From Bradyrhizobium cajani (GTDB taxonomy: Bacteria > Pseudomonadota > Alphaproteobacteria > Rhizobiales > Xanthobacteraceae): DNA of 49,816 bases. Below the pieces are notes generated by a model, which saw only the letters and a list, made by a program, of their open reading frames with translations, had not been told where the DNA came from and did not search any database. Of this stretch, positions 1 through 7,512 are shown one piece after another. The DNA lies in assembly GCF_009759665.1 (NCBI RefSeq), contig NZ_WQNE01000044.1, forward strand, positions 1 to 49,816. Direction: 5' to 3'. Positions within the stretch are counted from its first letter, which is position 1. Every line of letters begins with the position of its first letter. A program made the position numbers and the translations under genes.

Positions 1-34
1 CCCCTCCCCGACCCTCCCCCACAAGGGGGGAGGG
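1..34. repeat. Palindromic repeat (family B, CTCCCC...GGGGAG), cut by window edge
   Basis: The first bases form an inverted repeat, CCCTCCCCCACAAGGGGGGAGGG, of the same kind as the longer copies at 5527-5678 and 10951-11156. It lies directly downstream of ruvC on that gene's strand and could act as a transcription end. The element may continue left of the window. Confidence 0.6.
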
Positions 35-76
35 AGCGCAGCGTGCAAGCCGCTCATATCTGCCTCGCAATGCGCA

Positions 77-604
77 TTAGAGCCCCACCACCTTCAGCCT
101 GAGCGCCGTGCTCTGGCGGTGATGGGCGTGGGTGATGGCGATGGCGAGCGCATCGGCGGCATCTGCCGACGGCGGCTCGGCCTTGGGCAGCAATATCTTG
201 AGCATCATCGCGATCTGGTGCTTGTCGGCGTGGCCAGCGCCGACCACCGTCTTCTTGACCTGGTTCGGCGCGTATTCGGCGACACTGATGCCGAACATTG
301 CGGGCGCCAGCATGGCGACGCCACGGGCCTGGCCGAGCTTCAGCGTCGCCACGCCGTCCTTGTTGACGAAGGTCTGCTCGACCGCGGCTTCCACCGGCTT
401 GTGGTCGGACAGGACGGAAGCGAGCCCTTCGTGAATCGCGAGCAGACGGCTCGACAGCGGCAAGTCGTCCGGCGGTTCCACCGAGCCGCAGGCGACGTAG
501 ATCAAACGATTGCCCTCGGCCTCGATCACGCCCCAGCCGGTGCGGCGCAGGCCGGGGTCGATGCCGATGATGCGAACGGGGCCACGAATCGGGAGCGCAG
601 TCAT
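77..604 (-). CDS. ruvC: Crossover junction endodeoxyribonuclease RuvC
   Basis: Holliday-junction resolvase that cuts four-way junctions during recombinational repair together with RuvAB. The protein is 175 residues from the ATG at 604, normal for RuvC. The catalytic acidic residues are visible: the N-terminal IGIDPGLRRTGWG segment, the glutamate of VEQTFVNKDG, and DAADALAIAITHAH near the C-terminus. An in-frame start at 700 would add 32 residues with no family resemblance, so 604 is preferred. The stop codon overlaps a TAATG, but the seven-codon frame that follows is not ruvA; a palindromic repeat follows instead. The gene lies downstream of the YebC-family gene on the same strand, a common ruvC neighbour. 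Confidence 0.97.
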   Translation of the reverse strand: MTALPIRGPVRIIGIDPGLRRTGWGVIEAEGNRLIYVACGSVEPPDDLPLSSRLLAIHEGLASVLSDHKPVEAAVEQTFVNKDGVATLKLGQARGVAMLAPAMFGISVAEYAPNQVKKTVVGAGHADKHQIAMMLKILLPKAEPPSADAADALAIAITHAHHRQSTALRLKVVGL

Positions 605-705
605 GGGCCAGTGATAGCGGCTGGCCGGACTGAGGGAAACAGAAACAGAACGGAAGTAACAGGGGAAGTGGAAGTGGGTGAGCGCCGCTGCCCACGCCAT
701 ACTCC

Positions 706-809
706 GTCGTCATACCCCGCGAAGGCGGGGTATCCAGTACGCCGCGGCTTCTCCGTATTCTTCAAACGTCTCTGGAATACTGGGTCGCCCGGTCAAGCCG
801 GGCGACGAC
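706..809. repeat. Palindromic repeat (family F)
   Basis: The spacer between the yebC-like gene and ruvC is bounded by GTCGTC and GACGAC and contains nested inverted repeats (ACCCCGCGAAGGCGGGGT, and CGCCCGGTCAAGCCGGGCG). It reads like the spacer at 12596-12693, which has the same vatch-type wording CCAGTA...CTGGA and a GCCGGGC end. This is probably a dispersed chromosomal repeat, with no coding content. Confidence 0.65.
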
Positions 810-825
810 AGCGGCAGGTGAGGCC

Positions 826-1572
826 TCACCCGCCCATCTTCGCGACCAGCGCGTCCGACACCTCGAAATTGGCGTAGACGTTCTGGACGTCGTCGTGCTC
901 GTTGAGCAGGTCCATCAACTTGAGCAGCTTCTCGCCGGTCTCGTCGTCGACCGCGACAGTGTTCTGCGGCTTCCAGATCAGCGCGGCCTTGCGCGGCTCG
1001 CCGAACTTGGCTTCCAGCGCCTTGGCGACGTCGCGATAGCTCTCGGTCGAGGCGTAGATCTCGTGGCCGCTCTCGCTCGAGACCACGTCGTCGGCGCCGG
1101 CCTCGATCGCGGCATCGAGCACCGCATCGTCATCAGCGACGCTGCGGTCGTATTCGATGATCCCGGTGCGGTCGAACATGAAGGAGACCGAGCCGGTTTC
1201 GCCGAGGTTGCCGCCGGACTTGGTGAAGAACGAGCGGATATCGGAGGCGGCACGGTTGCGGTTGTCGGTCAGTGCCTCGACGATGACGGCGACGCCGCCG
1301 GGGCCATAACCCTCGTAGCGGATCTCGTCATAGTTCTCGCCGTCGCTGCCGAGCGCCTTCTTGATGGCGCGCTCGATATTGTCCTTCGGCATGTTCTCCT
1401 GGCGCGCGGCGATCACGGCGGCACGCAGGCGCGGGTTCATGGCGGGGTCGGGCGTGCCGAGCTTGGCCGCGACGGTGATTTCCCGCGCCAGCTTGCCGAA
1501 CAGCTTCGACTTCTGCGCATCCTGCCGCCCCTTGCGGTGCATGATGTTCTTGAATTGGGAATGTCCGGCCAT
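826..1572 (-). CDS. YebC/TACO1 family transcriptional or translational regulator
   Basis: Member of the YebC/PmpR/TACO1 family: cytosolic proteins of about 240-250 residues described as DNA-binding regulators in some bacteria and as aids to translation of polyproline-type sequences in others. The 248-residue product begins with the family signature MAGHSQFKNIMHRKGRQDA and retains KLAREITVAAK and the GYGPGGVAVIVE core. The start at 1572 matches the family N-terminus exactly. The gene lies upstream of ruvC on the same strand, separated by a palindromic repeat, which fits the usual yebC-ruvC neighbourhood. No unusual feature is seen. The exact regulatory target cannot be read from the sequence. 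Confidence 0.96.
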   Translation of the reverse strand: MAGHSQFKNIMHRKGRQDAQKSKLFGKLAREITVAAKLGTPDPAMNPRLRAAVIAARQENMPKDNIERAIKKALGSDGENYDEIRYEGYGPGGVAVIVEALTDNRNRAASDIRSFFTKSGGNLGETGSVSFMFDRTGIIEYDRSVADDDAVLDAAIEAGADDVVSSESGHEIYASTESYRDVAKALEAKFGEPRKAALIWKPQNTVAVDDETGEKLLKLMDLLNEHDDVQNVYANFEVSDALVAKMGG

Positions 1573-1795
1573 GCGTGGTCTCTTGAATGGTCTTTGGAAT
1601 CGGTCGCCGATGGGGTGGGAAGCGCGGCCTTATAGGCCGCCAACCCACCGGAATCAAAGGGCTCTGATGCTTTAAGGTAGCACTGTAAAGTTAGCCACCG
1701 GAATGGTCCGTGCCTAGATGTCGGGCAGCGTTAACCCTGATTTCATTCCGGCCTGCGAAAATAGCGTCCGCCCGTTCCCCGACAAGAGAGACGAG

Positions 1796-3544
1796 ATGGC
1801 GTTCGGACTATTTCGGAAGCGTCTGCCGGACATGGCCGCGCCTGCGGCAGTTCCCCAGGCGGCACAGCCGGTGGCCAATTCCGAGCCCACCCCGGCCGCC
1901 GAGGGCGATTCCGCCAGGGAAATCCTCGAATTGCTGGAACTCGAGCTGGGCGCGATGATCCGCCAGCTCGAGCGCGCCGCTAATTCCGTGGCGGGCGGCG
2001 CCGAAGCGACCGCAACGACGCTCGCCGCCATCCGCGAGCGCACCGACGCGCTGACCGGCCGCAGCAATGCCGCGCAGTCGACCGCGTCCACCTTCGCCCA
2101 TGCCGCCGACAAGTTCACCCAGTCCGCCCACGGCATCGGGGCGCAGGTTCGCGAGGCCGGCAAGCTCGCCGACGAGGCCAGCGCCGCGGCCCGGGAAGCC
2201 CGTGCCAATGTCGACCGCCTGCGCGAATCCTCGGCAGCGATCGGCAACGTCGTCAACCTGATCGCGCAGATCGCGCGGCAGACGACACTGCTCGCGCTGA
2301 ACTCGACCATCGAGGCCGCACGTGCGGGCGCCGCGGGCAAAGGTTTTGCCGTCGTCGCCACCGAGGTCAAGGCACTCGCGGTGCAGACCCAGGGCGCGAC
2401 GGAAGAGATCACCAGGAAGATCGACGCGCTCCAGCGCGACGCCGCCGGCTCCGCGGATGCGGTGCACCGCATCTCGCAGGCGATCGAGGCGATCCGCCCG
2501 GTGTTCGAAACCGTCAACGGGGCGGTCGCCGAGCAGAACGCCACCACCAGCGAAGTCTCCGGCAACGCCGCCAGCGCGTCGGAGTTCATCGTCTCGGTCG
2601 GCGAGAGCGCGGCCGAGATCGATGCCGCGACCAAGGCGGCCGAGACCCACGGCGAGAGCGTCGCCAGCGCCGGCAAGGCCGTCACCACCTTCGCACAGAA
2701 GCTGAAGTCGCGCTGCGCCGTGCTGCTGCGCCAGAGCGAGCACGACGACCGCCGCAAGACCGAGCGTCTGCCCTGCCATCTCAAGTTCGAAACCGCGCGC
2801 GGCGTGATGCCGGTCTACGAAATCGCGATGGACGGCGTGCTGATCGGCGGCGCCGACGCCGGCCGGCTTGCGCCGCAAGCGATGATCGAGGGCACCCTCG
2901 AAGAGGTCGGCCCCTGCCGCCTGCGCGTGGTCGAGCAATCCAAGGCCGGTGCCCGTGCGCAATTCGTCAGCCCCGACGCCGTGCTCCGCGAGAAGATCGA
3001 AGACAGGCTGTGGTCGATCCACGAGGAGAATACCGAGTTCGTCACCCGCGCCATGGAGGCGGGCAACGCGCTGACCAGTATCTTCGAGCAGGCGCTTGCG
3101 CGCGGCGAGATCGGGATCGACGACCTCTTCGACACCGACTATGTGGAGATCGCGGGCACCAACCCGCAGCAATACCGCACCAGATATCTCGACTGGGCCG
3201 ACCGCGCGCTGCCGCCCTTCCAGGAAGCCTTTCTCGCCAAGGAACCGCGCATGGCGTTCTGCGCCATGGTCGACCGCAATGGCTTCCTGCCGGTGCACAA
3301 CAAGATCTATTCGCATCCGCAGCGGCCGGGCGACGTTGCCTGGAACACGGCCAACAGCCGCAACCGGCGGATCTTCAACGATCCGGCGGGGTTGGCGGCC
3401 GCGCACAACCTGCGCTCGTACCTGGTCCAGAGCTACGCACGCGACATGGGCAACGGGAACACGGTGATGATGCGCGAGATCGACGTCCCGATCCGCGTGC
3501 AGGGCCGGCACTGGGGTGGCTTCCGCACCGCCTACAAGCTCTAG
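1796..3544 (+). CDS. Soluble methyl-accepting chemotaxis protein with PilZ and C-terminal sensory-like domain
   Basis: A chemoreceptor with no transmembrane segment, so probably cytoplasmic. From the ATG at 1796 (GAGAG a few bases upstream) it has 582 residues: a proline/alanine-rich start, a long helical signalling region with the hairpin-tip block IARQTTLLALNSTIEAARAG at about 160-185, a PilZ-like segment near 318-390 with the RxxxR motif in RRKTER, and a C-terminal domain from about 405 ending in GRHWGGFRTAYKL. The tip has QTT where most receptors have QTN. The second PilZ motif is altered (EIAMDG where DxSxxG is usual), so cyclic-di-GMP binding is uncertain. The C-terminal domain is shared with the next gene. 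No che genes lie nearby. An upstream in-frame ATG at 1718 would add 26 unlikely residues. Confidence 0.9.
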   Translation: MAFGLFRKRLPDMAAPAAVPQAAQPVANSEPTPAAEGDSAREILELLELELGAMIRQLERAANSVAGGAEATATTLAAIRERTDALTGRSNAAQSTASTFAHAADKFTQSAHGIGAQVREAGKLADEASAAAREARANVDRLRESSAAIGNVVNLIAQIARQTTLLALNSTIEAARAGAAGKGFAVVATEVKALAVQTQGATEEITRKIDALQRDAAGSADAVHRISQAIEAIRPVFETVNGAVAEQNATTSEVSGNAASASEFIVSVGESAAEIDAATKAAETHGESVASAGKAVTTFAQKLKSRCAVLLRQSEHDDRRKTERLPCHLKFETARGVMPVYEIAMDGVLIGGADAGRLAPQAMIEGTLEEVGPCRLRVVEQSKAGARAQFVSPDAVLREKIEDRLWSIHEENTEFVTRAMEAGNALTSIFEQALARGEIGIDDLFDTDYVEIAGTNPQQYRTRYLDWADRALPPFQEAFLAKEPRMAFCAMVDRNGFLPVHNKIYSHPQRPGDVAWNTANSRNRRIFNDPAGLAAAHNLRSYLVQSYARDMGNGNTVMMREIDVPIRVQGRHWGGFRTAYKL

Positions 3545-3731
3545 CGCATGATCCGAAAGTTGTGCAGCGGGCCTTCGGCCAGAGCATGCTCAAACCAAAG
3601 AACTAAGGCGAATTGCGCCCTATTGCACGCTCAGGCAAGACGGCGGCGGCGAATCATCCTCTAAAATCGAAACTGGAATGGGAATGCCGCCGTGAGCCGG
3701 CGAACGGCTCTGACTGGAGGACTCATCGAAT

Positions 3732-5156
3732 ATGTCCGTCGCACAACTTGCAGTTATGGACACCGACTCCAACCGGACGCTGGCTGAACGGCTGATCGAC
3801 CAGCTCGCCGACCGCATCGGCGGGCTCGGCGTGGAACTCGCCGACATCGCCGGCAACGTCCAGGAAGTCGCAAACCGCGTCGCGAACCAGTCGGAACGAT
3901 TCCACCACCTCCAGAGGACGGCCGAGACCATGGTCTCGGCCAACCACGATATCGCCAACGCATCGCAGGCGGTGCAATCGACCACGTCGGCGGCGGTCGG
4001 TGAGATCGCGCAGTCGCGCAGCGCGGTCGACACCGCGGTCAGCCACATCTCCGAGCTCGTCGCGGCCGTCGAACGCATCGAGGCACGCTTGAGCGCGGTC
4101 GGCTCGGCGCTGGCGCAGGTGGCCAAGGTGTCCGGCTCGATCGAGGCGATCGCGAAGCAGACCAATCTGCTCGCGCTGAACGCCACCATCGAAGCGGCGC
4201 GCGCCGGCAACGCCGGCCGCGGCTTCGCGGTGGTCGCAAGCGAGGTGAAGAACCTCGCGGAAGCCACCCGCCAGGCCACCCATCAGATCTCCGACACCGT
4301 GCGCGACCTCGACGGCCAGATCGAAGGCCTGATCGGCGAGAGCAGCGACGCCTCGCAGCGCGCCAAGACCGCCGGCGAAGGCGCCCAGCAGATCTCCGGC
4401 ATCATCTCGCGCGTCCAACAGGGTTTTGCCTCCGTGGAGGCGGAGATCGACAGCGTCACGCGCGCGGCGACCTCCAACCTCGGACACTGCGACACCGTCA
4501 TCAGCGAGCTCAACGAGCTCGCCAAGGGCGTCGATCTGTCCTCGCGCGACCTCAAATATGCCGACGAGCGGGTGGCAAAGCTGCTCGACACCTCCGAAGG
4601 CCTGATCGCGCTGATCGCCGACAGCGGCGTCGAGACAACGGACGCGCCGCTGATCCGCGTCGTCGTCGAGACCGCCAGGCGGATCTCGGCCGAGTTCGAG
4701 GCCGCGATCGACCGCGGCGACATCACGCTCGACCAGCTCATGGACGAGAAGTACCGCGAAATTCCCGGCACCGATCCCAAGCAATATCTCACCAGCTACG
4801 TCGAGTTCACCGACCGCGTGCTGCCCGCCATCCAGGACCCGGTTCAGAAATCCGATCCCCGCATCGTGTTCTGCGTCGCCTGGGCCAAGGGCGGCTATCT
4901 GCCGACCCACAATCCGAACTACCGCCTGCCGCAGGGCAAGGACCCGGTCTGGAATAACGCCAATTGCCGCAACCGCCGCCTGTTCACCGATCGCGCGGTG
5001 AAGAAGGTCGCGGCGAACACCAAGCCGTTCCTGCTCCAGACCTACCGCCGCGACATGGGCGGCGGGCAGTTCGTGCTGATGAAGGATCTGTCCTCGCCGA
5101 TCATGATTCGCGGCAAGCACTGGGGCGCCTTCCGGATGGGCTTCCGGCAGAGCTGA
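3732..5156 (+). CDS. Soluble methyl-accepting chemotaxis protein with C-terminal sensory-like domain
   Basis: A second cytoplasmic-type chemoreceptor of 474 residues, starting at an ATG preceded by GGAGG at 3716-3720. The helical signalling region carries a canonical tip, IAKQTNLLALNATIEAARAG, at about residues 139-160, followed by GRGFAVVASEVKNLAE. From about residue 305 to the end it has the same domain as the preceding gene: EIPGTDPKQY, then NCRNRRLF, YRRDMGGG and GKHWGAFRMGF. There is no PilZ segment and no transmembrane helix. The shared C-terminal domain looks like a Cache/PAS-type ligand sensor by its HWGxxR ending, but that is inference. The pair probably arose by duplication followed by gain or loss of PilZ. 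Confidence 0.9.
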   Translation: MSVAQLAVMDTDSNRTLAERLIDQLADRIGGLGVELADIAGNVQEVANRVANQSERFHHLQRTAETMVSANHDIANASQAVQSTTSAAVGEIAQSRSAVDTAVSHISELVAAVERIEARLSAVGSALAQVAKVSGSIEAIAKQTNLLALNATIEAARAGNAGRGFAVVASEVKNLAEATRQATHQISDTVRDLDGQIEGLIGESSDASQRAKTAGEGAQQISGIISRVQQGFASVEAEIDSVTRAATSNLGHCDTVISELNELAKGVDLSSRDLKYADERVAKLLDTSEGLIALIADSGVETTDAPLIRVVVETARRISAEFEAAIDRGDITLDQLMDEKYREIPGTDPKQYLTSYVEFTDRVLPAIQDPVQKSDPRIVFCVAWAKGGYLPTHNPNYRLPQGKDPVWNNANCRNRRLFTDRAVKKVAANTKPFLLQTYRRDMGGGQFVLMKDLSSPIMIRGKHWGAFRMGFRQS

Positions 5157-5336
5157 CGGGCGCTGCGCGGCCGCCCTCCGGCATCTCCAAAACAAAAAGC
5201 TCGAAAACAACCCCATGCACAGTAGCCGGGGTGTGCGGAATCAATGGCTTATGCCGGCAGGCCGCGACGCGTTTGACTCGTCGGGCAAAACAGGGGCATA
5301 ATGCTATTTTTCCGAAATGTCATTTTCTTGTGGCTC
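5157..5336. other. Spacer with no gene, resembling dispersed intergenic sequence
   Basis: No convincing reading frame is seen between the second chemoreceptor and the cytochrome fragment. The text from about 5195 to 5330 (AACCCCATGCACAGTAG, later GGGCAAAACAGGGGCATAAT) resembles sequence I associate with dispersed bradyrhizobial spacers. That recollection cannot be tested here, and only one copy lies in the window. Confidence 0.3.
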
Positions 5337-5503
5337 CCCAGATCGTGCTGTCAGGCACCAGGCGCTACACGCCCGACGGCGCGCTCTCGATGCCCGCATT
5401 CGGCAACGCCTACACCGACGACGAGATCGCGGCAGTGGCGAACTACGTCACGAAGCTGACGGCGAAGGACGTTGCGGAGCTGCGGGAGCAGACGGCGGAG
5501 TAA
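5337..5503 (+). pseudogene. 3' fragment of a cytochrome c gene (duplicate of 8204-8394)
   Basis: The 167 bases read in frame as the C-terminal end of the cytochrome c encoded at 7513-8394: IVLSGTRRYTPDGALSMP, then FGNAYTDDEIAAVANYVT, ending KDVAELREQTAE. By eye there are only about four substitutions, one of them turning the TAG stop into TAA, plus a clean 24-base deletion that removes eight codons (ARFGTKGS) between YVT and KLTAK. The fragment keeps the distal methionine region but has no heme-binding CxxCH and no start codon, so it cannot make a cytochrome. Upstream sequence is unrelated. It marks the left side of the rearranged accessory segment. Confidence 0.85.
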
Positions 5504-5526
5504 GTTTCGCGCCGACGAACACTGTA

Positions 5527-5678
5527 CCCTCTCCCCTTGTTGCGGGAGAGAGTGGCTTCGGCGAAGCGAAGCCGGGTGAGGGGTCTCTCTCCGCAAGCGT
5601 GAGCCTCTCGCAGTCTAGTTCGCCGACAGAACCCCTCATCCGGCGCTTCGCGCCACCTTCTCCCGCAAGGGGAGATGT
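5527..5678. repeat. Palindromic repeat (family B)
   Basis: Bounded by CCCTCTCCCCTTGTTGCGGGAG on the left and CTTCTCCCGCAAGGGGAGAT on the right, with GCGAAGCCGGGTGAGGGGTC and CCCCTCATCCGGCGCTTCGC inside in opposite orientations. The whole element is therefore a long imperfect inverted repeat. It resembles 10951-11156 closely. It separates the cytochrome fragment from the stop codon of the membrane-protein gene at 5697. Confidence 0.8.
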
Positions 5679-5696
5679 AGACAATTGGCTGCATAG

Positions 5697-6440
5697 CTAA
5701 AGCGTTTCGATCTGCTTGACGGACTCCCAACGCAAAAACCGAATCTTCTTGTCGTCGAGGGAGAAGAATAAGAGTCCCTTATCTCCGCCCCGGACGAGGC
5801 GTGCTGGAAGCACTTTGTCATCGATGCCAATCTTCTCGGTTGGCTCTTGACTGTTCAGAATGGTGTTGGCGCGTTGAAGTCCGATCAAAAAGGAGAGTAT
5901 CAGCGAAGCTATAGCGCACGCTGCCATCAAGGCAGGAGCTCGGGTCTTCCACGCCTCATGAACGCTCTGCGCATTTGCGAGATATAAAAGCATGCAGCTA
6001 AGCAGGAATGCCGAAGTGTACTGCCCCCGCCAGACGCCGTGAATTATGAAAAGGACCATGAACCCCGTCCACAATCGCTGTATCCATATCATGGATCGGA
6101 GGCCTTGAGCACAAGCTCTCACCAAAGAACCTAGTCTGCCCAGTTGTGGCTCCGCATCTCCTCTGGCGGAAGCGAAACCGTCGCGGTACCCCAGTCGGTA
6201 ACCGTACCATCCGCTAGTAGACCAGAAGAGGAGAACTGCGACCGGAGGAATGGCGAAAGGCAGTGACTGGAGTGCAAAAACGAGATGCTCGCTTAAGCTA
6301 AAAAATGAAAAGAAGCCGAGACCGATCCCTACAAAGAATCCCACGTCGTAGGTGACTGCCAATGAGCTTGCGAGCAACGGTCCGGCAAAGGTCAAAATTT
6401 TAAGTGCGTTGTCACCGACGACGGGACTGTCTTGGCTCAC
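5697..6440 (-). CDS. Multi-pass membrane protein, partner of an AbiJ-like gene; function unknown
   Basis: Not recognised as a named family. The 247-residue product starts at a GTG (6440) that overlaps the stop of the upstream gene as GTGA, implying translational coupling. Hydrophobic stretches at about residues 13-31, 32-49, 52-74, 118-137, 142-156 and 169-189 predict five or six membrane helices. A basic loop lies near residues 80-115, and the final 55 or so residues are soluble and end IRFLRWESVKQIETL. The gene is visibly poorer in GC and less biased in third positions than its neighbours, which suggests transfer. Coupling to an AbiJ/HEPN-like gene suggests a membrane effector, sensor or immunity partner; this is inference only. 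Confidence 0.8.
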   Translation of the reverse strand: MSQDSPVVGDNALKILTFAGPLLASSLAVTYDVGFFVGIGLGFFSFFSLSEHLVFALQSLPFAIPPVAVLLFWSTSGWYGYRLGYRDGFASARGDAEPQLGRLGSLVRACAQGLRSMIWIQRLWTGFMVLFIIHGVWRGQYTSAFLLSCMLLYLANAQSVHEAWKTRAPALMAACAIASLILSFLIGLQRANTILNSQEPTEKIGIDDKVLPARLVRGGDKGLLFFSLDDKKIRFLRWESVKQIETL

Positions 6441-7387
6441 AAGCGTTTTTCCGCTTCAGATAAAAATAAGATGGTTGAGGCGGTCATGTGAAGAACATAA
6501 GCGACCAACTCATCAGGAGGCTCGGGCCTCGCTTGCGTGCCAGAGCCGTGACCAGCTTGACGATTCCGCGCGGTTGGGATTCCTGATTGAAGGACGCTTC
6601 GCAGACCTGCAAAATGGCCTTGCCAAAATGATGGGATCAGACCTTGTGACAGACAGATGTTGACGAGATCGGATGCGCTGGCCTTGTTCTTGTCGTAAGT
6701 CCAACCGCGCTTGTCGCAGAGTGCTTTCATCGTGCTCTCAAACGATTTGCATGCGTCTACGAGCGCTTCTTCTTTCGTACCGTGTCGATAGTGCTCGAAC
6801 GCGCTCAGGAATTCTTCCTGCGCACCGGCGAAGTGTTCGCCATGCAAAATGGCAAGTGCGGGGATAACGACTTCACTGTGTACCAGCTGCGAGTCGACTC
6901 GCAGAAGTTTGCCTTCCGTGAATTGATAGCCCACTCCATGCTCTTTAAATCTAGCGTTCAATTCCTCGACGGCGCTGTCAGCAATCTTTCTGTTTTTTCT
7001 ACCGTGGGGATAATACTCTTCTCCACAGTACACTTCGATTATTCGGAACGTTAGTTCGATTGCATCAAGGATGCGACCGTTATCCTCTTCTTTAAGAAAC
7101 CAGCTTACAAGGTCGGCTCTGGCTTCTCTTTTATCTTGCGGATCGCGAGAATTTGAGAGTTTGAATACTCCGTACTCACGACGGAGGATTTGAGCTATCT
7201 GGAGGTAGGTGCTCTGAATTGTCTGTGTGTCGGCATCACGTGAACGATACTCAACGCCGATGGCATCGTCCCACATGTGCACGACTTGCGTTCGTAGGGT
7301 GGTCGGAATGCTGTCGTATGTATAAACATCGGATAATTGGCCCAATTCTTTCTTGCGCCGCTTCGAATAGAGTTCCCAAACTGCCAT
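6437..7387 (-). CDS. AbiJ-like protein with HEPN-type RNxxxxH motif (STM4504/CBY_0614-like)
   Basis: A 316-residue protein starting MAVWELYSKRRKKE. The N-terminal block (ELYSKR, then YDSIPTTLRTQVVHMWDDAIG) resembles the STM4504/CBY_0614 family, and the C-terminal half resembles AbiJ-type abortive-infection proteins. In SGIPTARNRQAGHGSG, residues R274, N275 and H280 fit the RNxxxxH catalytic motif of HEPN ribonucleases. HEPN proteins of this class are known as RNA-cutting effectors in phage defence and toxin systems; that this one is active is inferred. It is the first gene of a two-gene operon with a 4-base overlap. GC content is low for the window (about 45 percent in one 60-base line checked), consistent with horizontal gain. 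Confidence 0.85.
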   Translation of the reverse strand: MAVWELYSKRRKKELGQLSDVYTYDSIPTTLRTQVVHMWDDAIGVEYRSRDADTQTIQSTYLQIAQILRREYGVFKLSNSRDPQDKREARADLVSWFLKEEDNGRILDAIELTFRIIEVYCGEEYYPHGRKNRKIADSAVEELNARFKEHGVGYQFTEGKLLRVDSQLVHSEVVIPALAILHGEHFAGAQEEFLSAFEHYRHGTKEEALVDACKSFESTMKALCDKRGWTYDKNKASASDLVNICLSQGLIPSFWQGHFAGLRSVLQSGIPTARNRQAGHGSGTQARPEPPDELVAYVLHMTASTILFLSEAEKRL

Positions 7388-7503
7388 TTAAATGCTCTGC
7401 CGGTTTTTCGATTTTCACGCCCGTATTCCGCGAATCACGGTGTCTAAGATGGCACAACGCACGGTAGCAACGCGGGAATTGGGAGGCTTGTCCTGATTAT
7501 TCA
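7388..7503 (-). promoter_or_regulatory. Presumed promoter region of the AbiJ-like operon
   Basis: This is the only noncoding sequence upstream of the AbiJ-like gene before cytochrome coding sequence begins, so its promoter must lie here or inside the cytochrome remnant. The segment is AT-richer than the chromosome. No clear -35/-10 pair or operator could be assigned with confidence. Confidence 0.4.
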
Positions 7504-7512
7504 CAAGCTTGT

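Noticed and set aside
57..80. Seven-codon ORF (MRIARQI) overlapping the ruvC stop, as if ruvA began here
   Set aside because: It stops at once and is followed by a palindromic repeat, so ruvA does not begin inside the window.
54..713. Long minus-strand frame overlapping ruvC in another phase
   Set aside because: It is a high-GC shadow frame; the protein is arginine-rich without family resemblance, while ruvC in the other phase is clear.
1796..5156. CZB zinc-binding domain at the C-termini of the chemoreceptors
   Set aside because: The HxxxW/LxxxxxxxxH...CxxGxWY pattern is absent; the shared domain has an HWGxxR ending instead.
5317..5700. Frame running through the cytochrome fragment and the repeat
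   Set aside because: It reads the fragment out of the cytochrome phase and continues through a palindromic repeat; no protein resemblance.
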